From assembly GCA_017436785.1 (NCBI GenBank), contig JAFSCK010000028.1:1-43301 (forward strand): 43,301 nucleotides of DNA, given 5' to 3'. Below, piece by piece: positions 31,550 through 39,651 of the stretch (positions are counted from its first letter, which is position 1; each line of letters begins with the position of its first letter). Origin of the DNA: Oscillospiraceae bacterium (GTDB lineage: Bacteria > Bacillota > Clostridia > Oscillospirales > Oscillospiraceae). The notes below the pieces were generated by a model that was given only the letters and a program-made list of their open reading frames with translations, had not been told where the DNA came from and made no database searches. The position numbers were made by a program, and so were the translations under genes.

Positions 31550-33329
31550 CTGATTCACCGACTCCTTTTACTGTAATAGATACCGTATCTTCTTCTTTTG
31601 AAATAACGCTATCGAACAACACTTTGTTTGTAACGGAATCAGCAAAAGACTTTACATCAATACCGTTCTGAAACATTAGATAATGCATCATGGTTTTCAC
31701 AAAATCTTCGTCGTACAAGTCATAGTCTTTTTTAGGAATCTGGTAGCTAAGCGCTTCTGCAGGTTTCAACCACTGAATGGTGTCATTACCGGATTGCTTT
31801 CTAATAATCTCAACCCATGTATCCTCAATGCTTTGCCACCTATCTTTAATGTCCTGTCGCCCTTGGTTCTTGACTGTCTCAAGTCCGTCATCTTCAATAT
31901 AGCAAGCGAATATTTCTCGTTTATTCTGCGGGACGCCAGCCTCAAAGATGAAAATTGACGTAGTAACACCCTCGGAGAAGACTTTTTCAGGAAGTTTAAT
32001 GATTTTATGCAAAGTGCTATGCTCAAGCAGTTTTTTGCCTTTTCTGTCTTTTTCTAACTTTTTATCCGGAAGAATAAATGCACATTTAGTTCCCTTCGCA
32101 ACGCTTCTCAATACATTATCGACAATGACAAGACAACCATATTTGGACTCAAACGGAGGATTCATCAAAACCTTTGTGATGTTTTTAGACTTAATCCAAT
32201 CGCAAGCTTCCTGTGTCCGGCTATCCAACTGTTCCAAATTGGTTTTGCCATCTTTGTGAATGAGCATATTAGCGCAAGCCAAAGCGAAAATTTCACGATC
32301 AAATTCGATTCCGTAAAGCTGTACATCTTTGATTGTGGCAGCCTTCTTGGTTTTTACACCACCGGCTTCTTTCACCATATTACACATGGCTTTTACAAGG
32401 AACGCACCGGACCCGCAGGCTGCATCCAACACTCGATCGTCTTTGTCAACGTCAATCAAACGATACATAAAGGATGTAATATGGTCAGGAGTGAAAACCT
32501 GTCCACTGTCCGATTTTTTCTTGTAACGATTGAATTCGTTGAAGAAGATACCCATTACATCTTCGCCGTTCCAGAAATCGGAATTTACACAATCAGAAAT
32601 CTCGGCAATCCATTCAATAAAATTGTCGATTGCGTCCTGATTGGTGGTGTTATTCATTTTGATTTCAGAATAGACTTCAATCAACAAATCAAGCTTGAGG
32701 TTTTGTTTTCTGCTTTCTTCCAAAGATTTTGAAAGAGTACTCAGAATGGAGTTCTTCATTAAAGTAAACGCCATTCCTTTAACTAATAAAGCACCATAGC
32801 GTTTACCAACTAATGCGCACGCAGTAAAGATCATCCTGTGGTACAAGTTCTTGATGCCAAAATCAAAATGGAGACAATCGTTTATGCGCTTAGTAAGCGT
32901 ATAGATCTGCTGCTTGTCAATTGCGTTCTTAGTAAACAGGGTCAGATAGTACGATTTGTCTTGCAATGTGGGTGCCGTGGATTCTGCCTCAATGTTATCA
33001 AGAAAAATGCGAACAGTTTTGCCGTTATAGAGGATTCCGACAACATGCTTATACTGTGTTAGGGCGATGTTGCAGTTTTTTATCAGCTCTTTCGCCCACT
33101 TTTGCAAAGAAACATCCTCTGCTTCTGATTTTGTTTCGAGAATAATTGCAGGAATCCCTTTATCATCCGGGAGATACCAACCATCGGGCTTATCGATAAC
33201 TCCCTTAAATCCCAATTGATTAAAGGTTGTAATTTGACCGGTTCCTTGTTTGACTTTGGGTTCTGTTTTGTCGAAGCCAAGTATTAGCTTAGCGCTATCT
33301 CTAACTTCATCTTCTGTTCTATAATTCAT
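31542..33329 (-). CDS. Fused nuclease and N6-adenine methyltransferase subunit of a restriction-modification system
   Basis: A 595-residue protein with two functional parts. Residues 1-115 resemble the HsdR N-terminal PD-(D/E)xK nuclease fold, with FKGVID (Asp46) and ILETKSE (Glu65, Lys67). Residues about 215-480 are a type I/IIG methyltransferase: VFTPDHITSFM, motif I DAACGSGAF (302-310) and motif IV NPPF (390-393). With the specificity gene behind it and no separate hsdR, the layout resembles BcgI-type (type IIB) enzymes, in which one chain cuts and methylates. Alternative: an HsdM with an inactive N-terminal domain. Start ATG follows AAGGAGAG. Confidence 0.85.
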   Translation of the reverse strand: MNYRTEDEVRDSAKLILGFDKTEPKVKQGTGQITTFNQLGFKGVIDKPDGWYLPDDKGIPAIILETKSEAEDVSLQKWAKELIKNCNIALTQYKHVVGILYNGKTVRIFLDNIEAESTAPTLQDKSYYLTLFTKNAIDKQQIYTLTKRINDCLHFDFGIKNLYHRMIFTACALVGKRYGALLVKGMAFTLMKNSILSTLSKSLEESRKQNLKLDLLIEVYSEIKMNNTTNQDAIDNFIEWIAEISDCVNSDFWNGEDVMGIFFNEFNRYKKKSDSGQVFTPDHITSFMYRLIDVDKDDRVLDAACGSGAFLVKAMCNMVKEAGGVKTKKAATIKDVQLYGIEFDREIFALACANMLIHKDGKTNLEQLDSRTQEACDWIKSKNITKVLMNPPFESKYGCLVIVDNVLRSVAKGTKCAFILPDKKLEKDRKGKKLLEHSTLHKIIKLPEKVFSEGVTTSIFIFEAGVPQNKREIFACYIEDDGLETVKNQGRQDIKDRWQSIEDTWVEIIRKQSGNDTIQWLKPAEALSYQIPKKDYDLYDEDFVKTMMHYLMFQNGIDVKSFADSVTNKVLFDSVISKEEDTVSITVKGVGESDG

Positions 33330-33387
33330 GGTTTCTCTCCTTGTTTTTATTCCAAGGCTTTCTTAATAAGCCATTCGTTGCAAACGG

Positions 33388-34689
33388 TTAACCTTTTCTG
33401 TACTTTGTTTTTCTGCCGCTTCCGTCCTGATAGATCAGGCCGTCTGTAACCATGCGTTTTAGAATACGGCTGGCCGTTGTTTGACTGACATCCAACAGTT
33501 GATCCACATCGCTACGCACTACATAGCCGTTTTTGGCAATCAGATCCAGAATCTTTTCTTCATTGGATTTGCGTTCGTTAGATATGGTATCCGTTGCCTT
33601 AGCGGCATTTCTATTGGGGAGTGTGATTTTGAAAGCGTTGTTTGTTACTTCAATTTTAGGCTCCAATCCTGTGCCTGCGTATGCTTTCATAATTTTAGGC
33701 ATACCGGTTCCGTAAGCTTCAATCAGCTGCAAGCGATAGAAGATAGCTGCTAATTTCGGATTTCTGCAAACAGAGAGCCCGAGCATAATGTCATCCAGAG
33801 TGATTCCAGTAGGTAGACCGCCTACGGATACAAATTCGATTCGGTCATCATAGATACTGACAAGGGTGCTGGCACTAAAAGAATAGTCCCTGTGCACCAG
33901 AGAATTCATCAGAGTTTCTCTCAGCGCATCCTCGGGGTAATCTCTGGTATCAGTTCGGTATAGCCCTTCAAATGTGGCCTTGGTTTGATTGTGCAGATCG
34001 AGATAGGAATACAAATCCTCCATCTGCTGAAACAGCGAACCGGTGAATTCCCGTCTATCCTGGAAGACGCTTTGATCAACACCGGCAAAGGTCGCAGCCT
34101 TGATGGTGTTCGGACATTGTTCAGACAGAAGTAACGCTACATTGGAGTAAATACCGTCCTGGGAAACCATTCCCAATGTCTGCATCTTGGCAGCATCGTA
34201 GGGAACATTCCGCTTGGAAAACTGCGCCTCAGTTGCCTGAAATGACAGATTCTGTTCCAAAGAGCGCATAGATTCAAAACTGTCGCCATCGGTTTCTTTA
34301 ATCATTTTTCGGATGGCAGTATCAGTGGCAGGATCTGTAGATGTACCGTTGCGGACATACACGCCGCTGGGCTTTAATCCCTTGCTACCCAGATAATAGG
34401 GACGGTCTGTACCCTTCTGAATAGTCACGGCGATAATTTGCTTATCATCTATCACCTGTGTTTCGTAGTGGACAAACATCGTAACATCAGGTTTGATGGA
34501 ATCCCGAACCATGTTATTTATTTGCAAGGTAACTCGGTCGGCGCTATCCACGCCAACCACCGTACCATTGTCCTCAACACCAATGTAAAGGGTACCACCT
34601 TTTGTATTGGCAAAGGCAATCACCTCTTTGCAAAGGTCTGCAACAACCGAAGACTTGAGTTCGATAGTTTCGCTCTCAATAAATGTCAT
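33388..34689 (-). CDS. AlbA_2 (Schlafen-type) and winged-helix putative regulator
   Basis: A 433-residue protein. The N-terminal AlbA_2 (divergent AAA-4) domain spans about 1-125, with ETIELKSSV, EVIAFANTKGGTLYIGVEDNG and GVYVRNGTST. A central GHKL-like ATPase-related (HATPase_c_4) region holds ETLMNSLVHRDYS and FVSVGGLPTGI, then AYGTGMPKIM. The C-terminus is a winged helix (about 375-430, VDQLLDVSQTTASRILKRMV). Such proteins are often called ATP-dependent DNA-binding or transcription regulators. It is first in the cargo operon, so it may control it or act in the defence response; both are inference. Start ATG follows AGGAGG. Confidence 0.88.
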   Translation of the reverse strand: MTFIESETIELKSSVVADLCKEVIAFANTKGGTLYIGVEDNGTVVGVDSADRVTLQINNMVRDSIKPDVTMFVHYETQVIDDKQIIAVTIQKGTDRPYYLGSKGLKPSGVYVRNGTSTDPATDTAIRKMIKETDGDSFESMRSLEQNLSFQATEAQFSKRNVPYDAAKMQTLGMVSQDGIYSNVALLLSEQCPNTIKAATFAGVDQSVFQDRREFTGSLFQQMEDLYSYLDLHNQTKATFEGLYRTDTRDYPEDALRETLMNSLVHRDYSFSASTLVSIYDDRIEFVSVGGLPTGITLDDIMLGLSVCRNPKLAAIFYRLQLIEAYGTGMPKIMKAYAGTGLEPKIEVTNNAFKITLPNRNAAKATDTISNERKSNEEKILDLIAKNGYVVRSDVDQLLDVSQTTASRILKRMVTDGLIYQDGSGRKTKYRKG

Positions 34690-34719
34690 AAGGCACCTCC
34701 TGTAGTTTTCTTAATCACC

Positions 34720-34748
34720 ATTATAGTCATTATAGTCGTTCTTGTCAA
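34720..34748 (-). promoter_or_regulatory. Perfect consensus promoter of the five-gene defence operon
   Basis: On the minus strand, TTGACA (34743-34748), a 17-bp spacer and TATAAT (34720-34725) fit the housekeeping sigma factor exactly. The spacer ends in a second GACTATAAT, so GACTATAAT occurs twice in tandem with a 9-bp period. The duplicate could be an operator for the AlbA/wHTH protein or another repressor. The AlbA gene starts about 30 nt downstream. Confidence 0.85.
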
Positions 34749-34834
34749 TTTGTATTCGTGTGATGATTAGAAGAATAAGAAGATAAAAAGCTTTCACTAA
34801 AGCAAAATGCCAGTCATTGTCTGGCAAATCAACC

Positions 34835-34885
34835 AAATAAAACGCTGCAATTTCCTTCGTGTGTGGAAATTGCAGCGTTTTATTT
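34835..34885 (-). terminator. Strong bidirectional intrinsic terminator
   Basis: A perfect 21-bp stem (arms 34835-34855 and 34865-34885) with a 9-nt loop TTCGTGTGT. It reads into TTTTATTT on the minus strand and TTTTATTTTTT on the plus strand. It ends the XRE/membrane-protein unit and insulates the operon promoter at 34720-34748. Confidence 0.93.
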
Positions 34886-34908
34886 TTTGCAGTTCAGGGA
34901 CAATATTA

Positions 34909-35736
34909 TTATCTGTTGCGCACTTTCCCGAAAGACAGCATACTGTCAGCTTGTCGCTTTGTCTCTATAGCGATTGTTTCAAATGTAGACCCCGTGAGTT
35001 GCAGTAATGTCCGGTATTTTTCTTCATATGCCTGAACTAATTCTGTGTTAAGTTGCGTTATTTGCAGGTTGATATTTTCGTAGCTTATCGTTTTGATTTT
35101 TTCTACAACTTCCTCGTTAAGAGCAATATGATCTTTTGAAAAAGAGCCTGGACGCTCTTTTTCAATCCGTAGCATTTCGTGAGCGGCATCTTTGTGTTGC
35201 CAAATTCGAAGATCAGAATACTGATCAATTTCCTTTTGGCTGACATCCACAAAGTATTCTGCTGTAGTTGCAATGCCATCGATTAATTCCTTGAATTTTG
35301 GGTAATCACTCATATTCAAATGGACATTCAACAGATCATTGGCCATTTTACAATCCAACTGATATCTCTGCAAGAGATGGATTGCCTTTGATGGATCAGT
35401 AAAACCATTATCCATCACATCTTTAAGAACCCTCATGGGATTGATGTCATTTAAGATCTGCAGAAAAATTTCTCTGAGCCTATCCCACTTCTCATTTTCA
35501 TTTTTTAGAAAAGAGTCTCTTTGGATTTGCCTTTTCGTAAACGCTATTGTTACGATGATTGAAATCACGGCAATCACTGAACCCAATATCGTTCCGTAAT
35601 ACCCCAGAACATCCGGACCATCCCATACAGTTATGTAGCCACAGTTGGCCTTATAACATTCGTTGATTATGATTGGAATGCCGATAATTAAAAAAACAGC
35701 TCCTAATATTATGAGGAACTTAGTTCTTTTTGACAT
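34909..35736 (-). CDS. Two-TM membrane protein with long helical cytosolic domain
   Basis: A 275-residue protein not matched to a known family. Two membrane helices (about 7-25, FLIILGAVFLIIGIPIII; and about 45-66, YYGTILGSVIAVISIIVTIAFT) are followed by a charged alpha-helical domain (70-275) with coiled-coil-like stretches. Start ATG follows AAGGAGG. It lies 32 nt downstream of the XRE gene on the same strand and ends before a strong terminator, so the two form a unit. Placed beside restriction and Gabija-like genes, it could be an effector or sensor of a small defence module; that is inference only. Confidence 0.75.
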   Translation of the reverse strand: MSKRTKFLIILGAVFLIIGIPIIINECYKANCGYITVWDGPDVLGYYGTILGSVIAVISIIVTIAFTKRQIQRDSFLKNENEKWDRLREIFLQILNDINPMRVLKDVMDNGFTDPSKAIHLLQRYQLDCKMANDLLNVHLNMSDYPKFKELIDGIATTAEYFVDVSQKEIDQYSDLRIWQHKDAAHEMLRIEKERPGSFSKDHIALNEEVVEKIKTISYENINLQITQLNTELVQAYEEKYRTLLQLTGSTFETIAIETKRQADSMLSFGKVRNR

Positions 35737-35768
35737 GTGCCCCTCCTTGTTGATTGTATTTTTAGAAG

Positions 35769-36617
35769 TTACTTCCGTTTCCGTTTGCCTTTACCATGGG
35801 TCATACTGCCTTTACCACGCTGGCTGATTGGACTGTTCATGTGCTTGGACAGTTTCAGCACTTCAATCAGATTTGCAAACTGTTCCTTGGTAATCGCATC
35901 ATAGTCAATGCCGAGGTTAGCAAGGAACAGACGAGCTTTCTTTTCTTCGGTACTGCCTTTGTAGTCCATGGCATCCTGTAATTGTTTCTGAACATCCAGC
36001 GCAGCGGAACTCTCGTCCGCTGTGGTTGCATCCTTGCGGTGCGTATCACGAATGTCACGTAGGATACCGGTCAGATCCTTGGAAATCACATGGCCGAAAT
36101 ATTCATCTTCCTGCACCTGCGCCAGCTCCAAGGTGCGCAAGTACAAATCCTGCTGATCGTTCTCTTTTTTCTTAATCACAGATTGCCGAACAGCTTCCAT
36201 GACAGCATTCATGTCGGTGATCCGCATATCTGCAATGCGGTCAACATAGATTTCCGCATCCAGCATCATGCGCTGAAAATCTTTGTGACAGATCATTTCA
36301 GAAAGCAGCCGGTGGTTGAAGTTTCCGGAAGTTAATACAGAAATTGCATCATCACTCAAATGCAGAGCGTCCAGCTCTGTGTTTGGGTGATTTTTATTTT
36401 CTGTCAGACCCAGCAGATAGTCCGTGGACACGCCATAGAACTTGGCGAGAGTTTGGATCGCAAAGGGGCTGATGTCTTTTGCCGTTTCATCGGATTCATA
36501 TTTTCCCAGGGCGGAACGGGACAGACCGGTGCGCTCTGCCAGTTCTTCCAGCGTTAAATCAAAATCCACAACACGCAGATCTTTCAATCTTTCCTGAACA
36601 GTGAGTTTCGGTTGCAT
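35769..36617 (-). CDS. XRE-family helix-turn-helix regulator
   Basis: A 282-residue protein. The N-terminal HTH (about 8-70) reads LTLEELAERTGLSRSALGKYESDE and FYGVSTDYLLGLTENK, the usual XRE/SinR-like pattern. The long C-terminal part is helical and acidic and ends in a basic GKGKRKRK tail. This type is common on Clostridia conjugative elements. Start ATG follows GGAGATG. It is upstream of the two-TM membrane protein gene. A palindrome CGTGGAAATCCACG lies about 23 nt before its start and could be its own operator. Confidence 0.88.
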   Translation of the reverse strand: MQPKLTVQERLKDLRVVDFDLTLEELAERTGLSRSALGKYESDETAKDISPFAIQTLAKFYGVSTDYLLGLTENKNHPNTELDALHLSDDAISVLTSGNFNHRLLSEMICHKDFQRMMLDAEIYVDRIADMRITDMNAVMEAVRQSVIKKKENDQQDLYLRTLELAQVQEDEYFGHVISKDLTGILRDIRDTHRKDATTADESSAALDVQKQLQDAMDYKGSTEEKKARLFLANLGIDYDAITKEQFANLIEVLKLSKHMNSPISQRGKGSMTHGKGKRKRK

Positions 36618-37195
36618 ATTTCATCTCCATTTCCATAATCGTGGAAATCCACGCATTTTTACGCTCTTTTCCTACCTTTTGGATATACGGGAGAGAGCGT
36701 CTTTTTTCGCTAAACTGTACTTGTAAATCACCGATGCACCTTGAAAACTGAATGACCGTCCGAATGGGATATGTCCCCCAGCGAAGTATCGCCACGACTG
36801 CGAAAAGCACGAGCGTACCAACGGGGAGAAAACGCCGGGAAGCTCTCCGGGCAGGAACGACATTCGGGCAGAACGGCACTCAAGAATCATGGGTTAAATT
36901 CAAACCATGTGAAATCAGCGAAAAAACCACTCTTTATGTGTTGCTATTCATACCAATGAGTGATGCACTCAACAGCGTACAGGGTACGGCATAGAATGAA
37001 TGTTTTCGTTATTCCACAAAAAGCCGAATTAAACAGTAAAAAGGGATACTGCCCCTTATGGACAGAGCATCGTTACGGAATTTTTGAGCGGAAAGCTGAT
37101 TCTCCGCTTCTGTCACGAAGAACTGTACGGCATTTGCTGCTTAACAAGCAAATTATACCATATTACAAACAAAAAAGAATGGAGGAAATGTGAAT
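36618..37195. other. 578-nt non-coding region of the element backbone
   Basis: No convincing gene on either strand. It holds a palindrome CGTGGAAATCCACG (36640-36653). It also has a hairpin ACGCTCT/AGAGCGT (36661-36700) followed by CTTTTTTC on the plus strand, and a CCTTGAAAACTGAAT stretch (about 36738) that resembles rRNA-leader antitermination sequence. A further AAGGG/CCCTT hairpin is near 37040. It probably contains the plus-strand promoter for the mobilisation genes, but I see no strong match. Confidence 0.5.
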
Positions 37196-37423
37196 ATGAA
37201 GAAGAAAAGGTCTGAAACGTATCGAAACGAGATCAAGTCCTACATTGTCCGGGCCGGTATGACCATGAGTGAAGTGGTGGATTATCTGGCAGACGAGTAC
37301 GGATGGAGCAGCAGTGTTCCCAATTTGTCCGGTAAGTTGAAGCGAGGGAGCCTGCGCTACGGCGAAGCCGTGGAGTTGGCCGATGCTCTGGGTTATGACA
37401 TTGTTTGGGTCAAGCGGGGGTAA
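37196..37423 (+). CDS. Small HTH-like mobile-element protein
   Basis: A 75-residue protein beginning MKKKRSETYRNEIKSYIV. The pattern RAGMTMSEVVDYLADEYGW...VPNLSGKLKRGSLRYGEAVELADALGYDIVW resembles the DUF6471/HTH proteins of Clostridia elements and would form a helix-turn-helix. Likely a regulator of the mobilisation genes. The ATG at 37196 is chosen because GGAGG lies ten bases upstream; a GTG at 37190 is too close. The stop TAA shares its last base with the next start. Confidence 0.8.
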   Translation: MKKKRSETYRNEIKSYIVRAGMTMSEVVDYLADEYGWSSSVPNLSGKLKRGSLRYGEAVELADALGYDIVWVKRG

Positions 37424-37752
37424 TGCGGTTGCCGAATGAACAGCTGAAAAAATTGAAGCACCAGAAATATGTAGCCGAGAAAAAGCTGACCGCAGCCAAG
37501 CACCGGGAGAAGCAATTACAGCATGAGTTGAAGCAGTTGACCCGGAGTGAGAGAACCCATCGACTCTGTACCCGTGCCGGTATGTTGGAAACATTTCTGA
37601 GAGAACCAACGGTTCTGACCGATGATGATGTGATGGAGCTTTTGACTTTCATCTTCCACAGCGAAGCGGTGCAAAAGAAGCTGAATTTGCTGATTGAGAA
37701 TCGAAAGGAGAGGTCGCAGCTGGACGGGGGCAAAAACCCTATTCTTGAATAG
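37423..37752 (+). CDS. DUF3847-family mobilisation-associated protein
   Basis: A 109-residue protein with a basic coiled-coil N-terminus (NEQLKKLKHQKYVAEKKL...EKQLQHELKQL) and the conserved RTHRLCTRAGMLETFL block of DUF3847. It is regularly found just before MobA/MobL relaxase genes, which suggests a relaxosome accessory role. The start is the ATG at 37423, one base overlapping the upstream stop, with a GGGGG ribosome site. Its TAG stop (37750-37752) is part of the putative oriT nick region. Confidence 0.85.
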   Translation: MRLPNEQLKKLKHQKYVAEKKLTAAKHREKQLQHELKQLTRSERTHRLCTRAGMLETFLREPTVLTDDDVMELLTFIFHSEAVQKKLNLLIENRKERSQLDGGKNPILE

Positions 37753-37782
37753 GGCGCAATTATACACCACCTAAAGATGGTG
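37750..37782 (-). other. oriT: Putative oriT of IncQ/MOBQ type
   Basis: On the minus strand, an inverted repeat CACCATC-TTTA-GGTGGTG (37765-37782, six of seven pairs) is followed after a short AT stretch by TAATTGCGCCCTA (37750-37762). IncQ-type origins have the same layout, an inverted repeat then a TAA(G/A)TGCGCCCT nick core. The site lies between the DUF3847 gene and a MOBQ relaxase gene, where such origins are usually found. Confidence 0.75.
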
Positions 37783-37986
37783 ATTGCGTTCTGCCGAAAG
37801 CCCCTTGCAGGGAGCTTGATGATTTCCGCAAAAGTTCCTTACTCCAATCATCCAGGGGAAGCTACACTTCCCCTGCGCTGGTTTTGCCAGCTACCCCTTT
37901 GTAGACTTGCCGCCCAGGAACGATTGCAGGTGCAATCATTCTTGGGCAACAAGTTGATATTTCATCGAACAGGAGGTTTGATCGAA

Positions 37987-39585
37987 ATGCCGGTTCCCCA
38001 TCTGGAAATACGAATTATTCAGAGAAGCAAAGGCAGCTCTGCTGTTGCCGGAGCCGCTTACCAAGCCGGAGAAAAATTGTTTTCTGAGTACGACCAGAAA
38101 TCCAAAGATCACCGAAGAAAACAGCAGGAAGTTGTTTACACGGAAATCATGCTTCCAACAAACGCCCCTCCTGAATATGCAGACCGGGCAACACTCTGGA
38201 ACTCTGCAGAGGAAGTTGAGAAGCAATGGAACTCGCAGCTTGCAAGGCGTTTTGTGATTGCCCTGCCCAGAGAAGTTCCGCTTGATATGTGCCCGCAGAT
38301 GCTGCAGGAATACTGCAAGGAGCATTTCGTGTCCAAAGGAATGTGCTGCGATTTTGCAATCCATGACCCAGATCCACCGGGACACAATCCACATTGTCAC
38401 ATCATGCTGACCATGCGAGCTATTGACGAAAACGGAAAGTGGCTGCCCAAGAGCCGAAAGGTTTATGACCTTGACGAGAATGGTGAACGCATCCGATTAC
38501 CGTCCGGCAGATGGAAAAGCCATAAGGAAGATACCGTTGACTGGAACGAACAGTATCACGCCGAGGAATGGAGACACGGATGGGAAGTTATTCAGAATAA
38601 ATATCTGGAACTTGCCGGAAGTTCCGAACGTGTGGATATGCGTTTCTATGAACGGCAGGGCGTTGATGTGATCCCGACAGTACACATGGGAGCCGCCGTG
38701 TCTGCTCTGGAACGCAAGGGCATTGAAACCAACATCGGCAATCTCAATCGAGATATTAAGGCTGCCAACCGCATGATGAACGCCATTCGCAGCACCATCA
38801 AAAATCTGCGAAACTGGATTGCAGATATTCTGGAAGCTACCAAAGAAGCCTTTTCGGAAATGGAAGCCGAAAAGAAAAATGCTTCGCCCGACCTCTCCAC
38901 TCTGCTCCGTGATTATATGAATCTGCGAAAGGCAGAGCGTAGCGACTGGTCGAGGTACGGACAGCAGAAAGGCACAGCCGATGATTTGAAAGCAGTTTCT
39001 AAAGCTCTGATCTATTTGAAAGAACATGAGCTTTTCACTCTGGAAGATTTGGACACCGCCCTGCAAGGCGTGAACGAAAAAGCCAGAGCCATCAATGCCG
39101 ATATGAAGAAGGCATCTGCCCGTATGAAAGTCATTACCGGTATTCAGAACGCCGTGGCAGACTGCCAGACCCACAAGGCAATCCATGACAAATATATTAA
39201 AATCGGTTGGAAAACAAGACAAGCTGCCTTTGCCGAAAAGCATAAGGACGAGCTGACTGCCTACAACAAGGCGTACCGCACTCTGAAAAAGCATGGTGTT
39301 GATTTGAATGTAAATCTGGATGCACTGCAAACAGAATACGACGGTCTGAAAGCGACCCACGCCGAGCTTGCCGGACAGCTTGCTACCGTCAAAGAGGAAT
39401 TGCAGCCAATGAGAGATATTCGCTACTGGGTCGGTAAAGTCCTCACACCGGAACAGTCCGAGGTTCAGAAAAAGCCTGAACCGAAGCACTCCCCGTCCGA
39501 ACAGATCAAGTTCTATCAGGAACAGGAAAGACAGAAACAAGAGCAGAAATCTCCGCAGTACAAAAAACAGAATATGGAACTCTAA
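37987..39585 (+). CDS. mobL: MobA/MobL (MOBQ) relaxase
   Basis: A 532-residue relaxase that would nick oriT and lead the strand into a recipient cell. The N-terminal domain has the MOBQ features: nucleophile tyrosine in AGAAYQAGEK (Tyr25) and the histidine triad in PGHNPHCHIM (His133, His136, His138), preceded by FAIHDPD (His126). The rest (about 260-532) is helical and coiled-coil-rich, ending in a Q/K-rich tail. The start is the ATG at 37987 after AGGAGG. The open frame back to 37777 crosses the oriT and is not coding. A helper conjugation system is presumably needed. Confidence 0.95.
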   Translation: MPVPHLEIRIIQRSKGSSAVAGAAYQAGEKLFSEYDQKSKDHRRKQQEVVYTEIMLPTNAPPEYADRATLWNSAEEVEKQWNSQLARRFVIALPREVPLDMCPQMLQEYCKEHFVSKGMCCDFAIHDPDPPGHNPHCHIMLTMRAIDENGKWLPKSRKVYDLDENGERIRLPSGRWKSHKEDTVDWNEQYHAEEWRHGWEVIQNKYLELAGSSERVDMRFYERQGVDVIPTVHMGAAVSALERKGIETNIGNLNRDIKAANRMMNAIRSTIKNLRNWIADILEATKEAFSEMEAEKKNASPDLSTLLRDYMNLRKAERSDWSRYGQQKGTADDLKAVSKALIYLKEHELFTLEDLDTALQGVNEKARAINADMKKASARMKVITGIQNAVADCQTHKAIHDKYIKIGWKTRQAAFAEKHKDELTAYNKAYRTLKKHGVDLNVNLDALQTEYDGLKATHAELAGQLATVKEELQPMRDIRYWVGKVLTPEQSEVQKKPEPKHSPSEQIKFYQEQERQKQEQKSPQYKKQNMEL

Positions 39586-39651
39586 CAGGCACTTGCCGTT
39601 TTCTCTGCGAAAATGTCGAGTGCCTTTGTTGTTCCCCGAAAGGAGGATGCG

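Noticed and set aside
30497-33329. Ordinary type I restriction-modification system
   Set aside because: No hsdR gene is present in the window, and the methylase chain has its own nuclease-like domain; a single-chain type fits better, though this is not proven.
36738-36760. rRNA-spacer-like CCTTGAAAACTGAAT
   Set aside because: The similarity is short and no rRNA gene is near; it may be chance or an antitermination-like leader.
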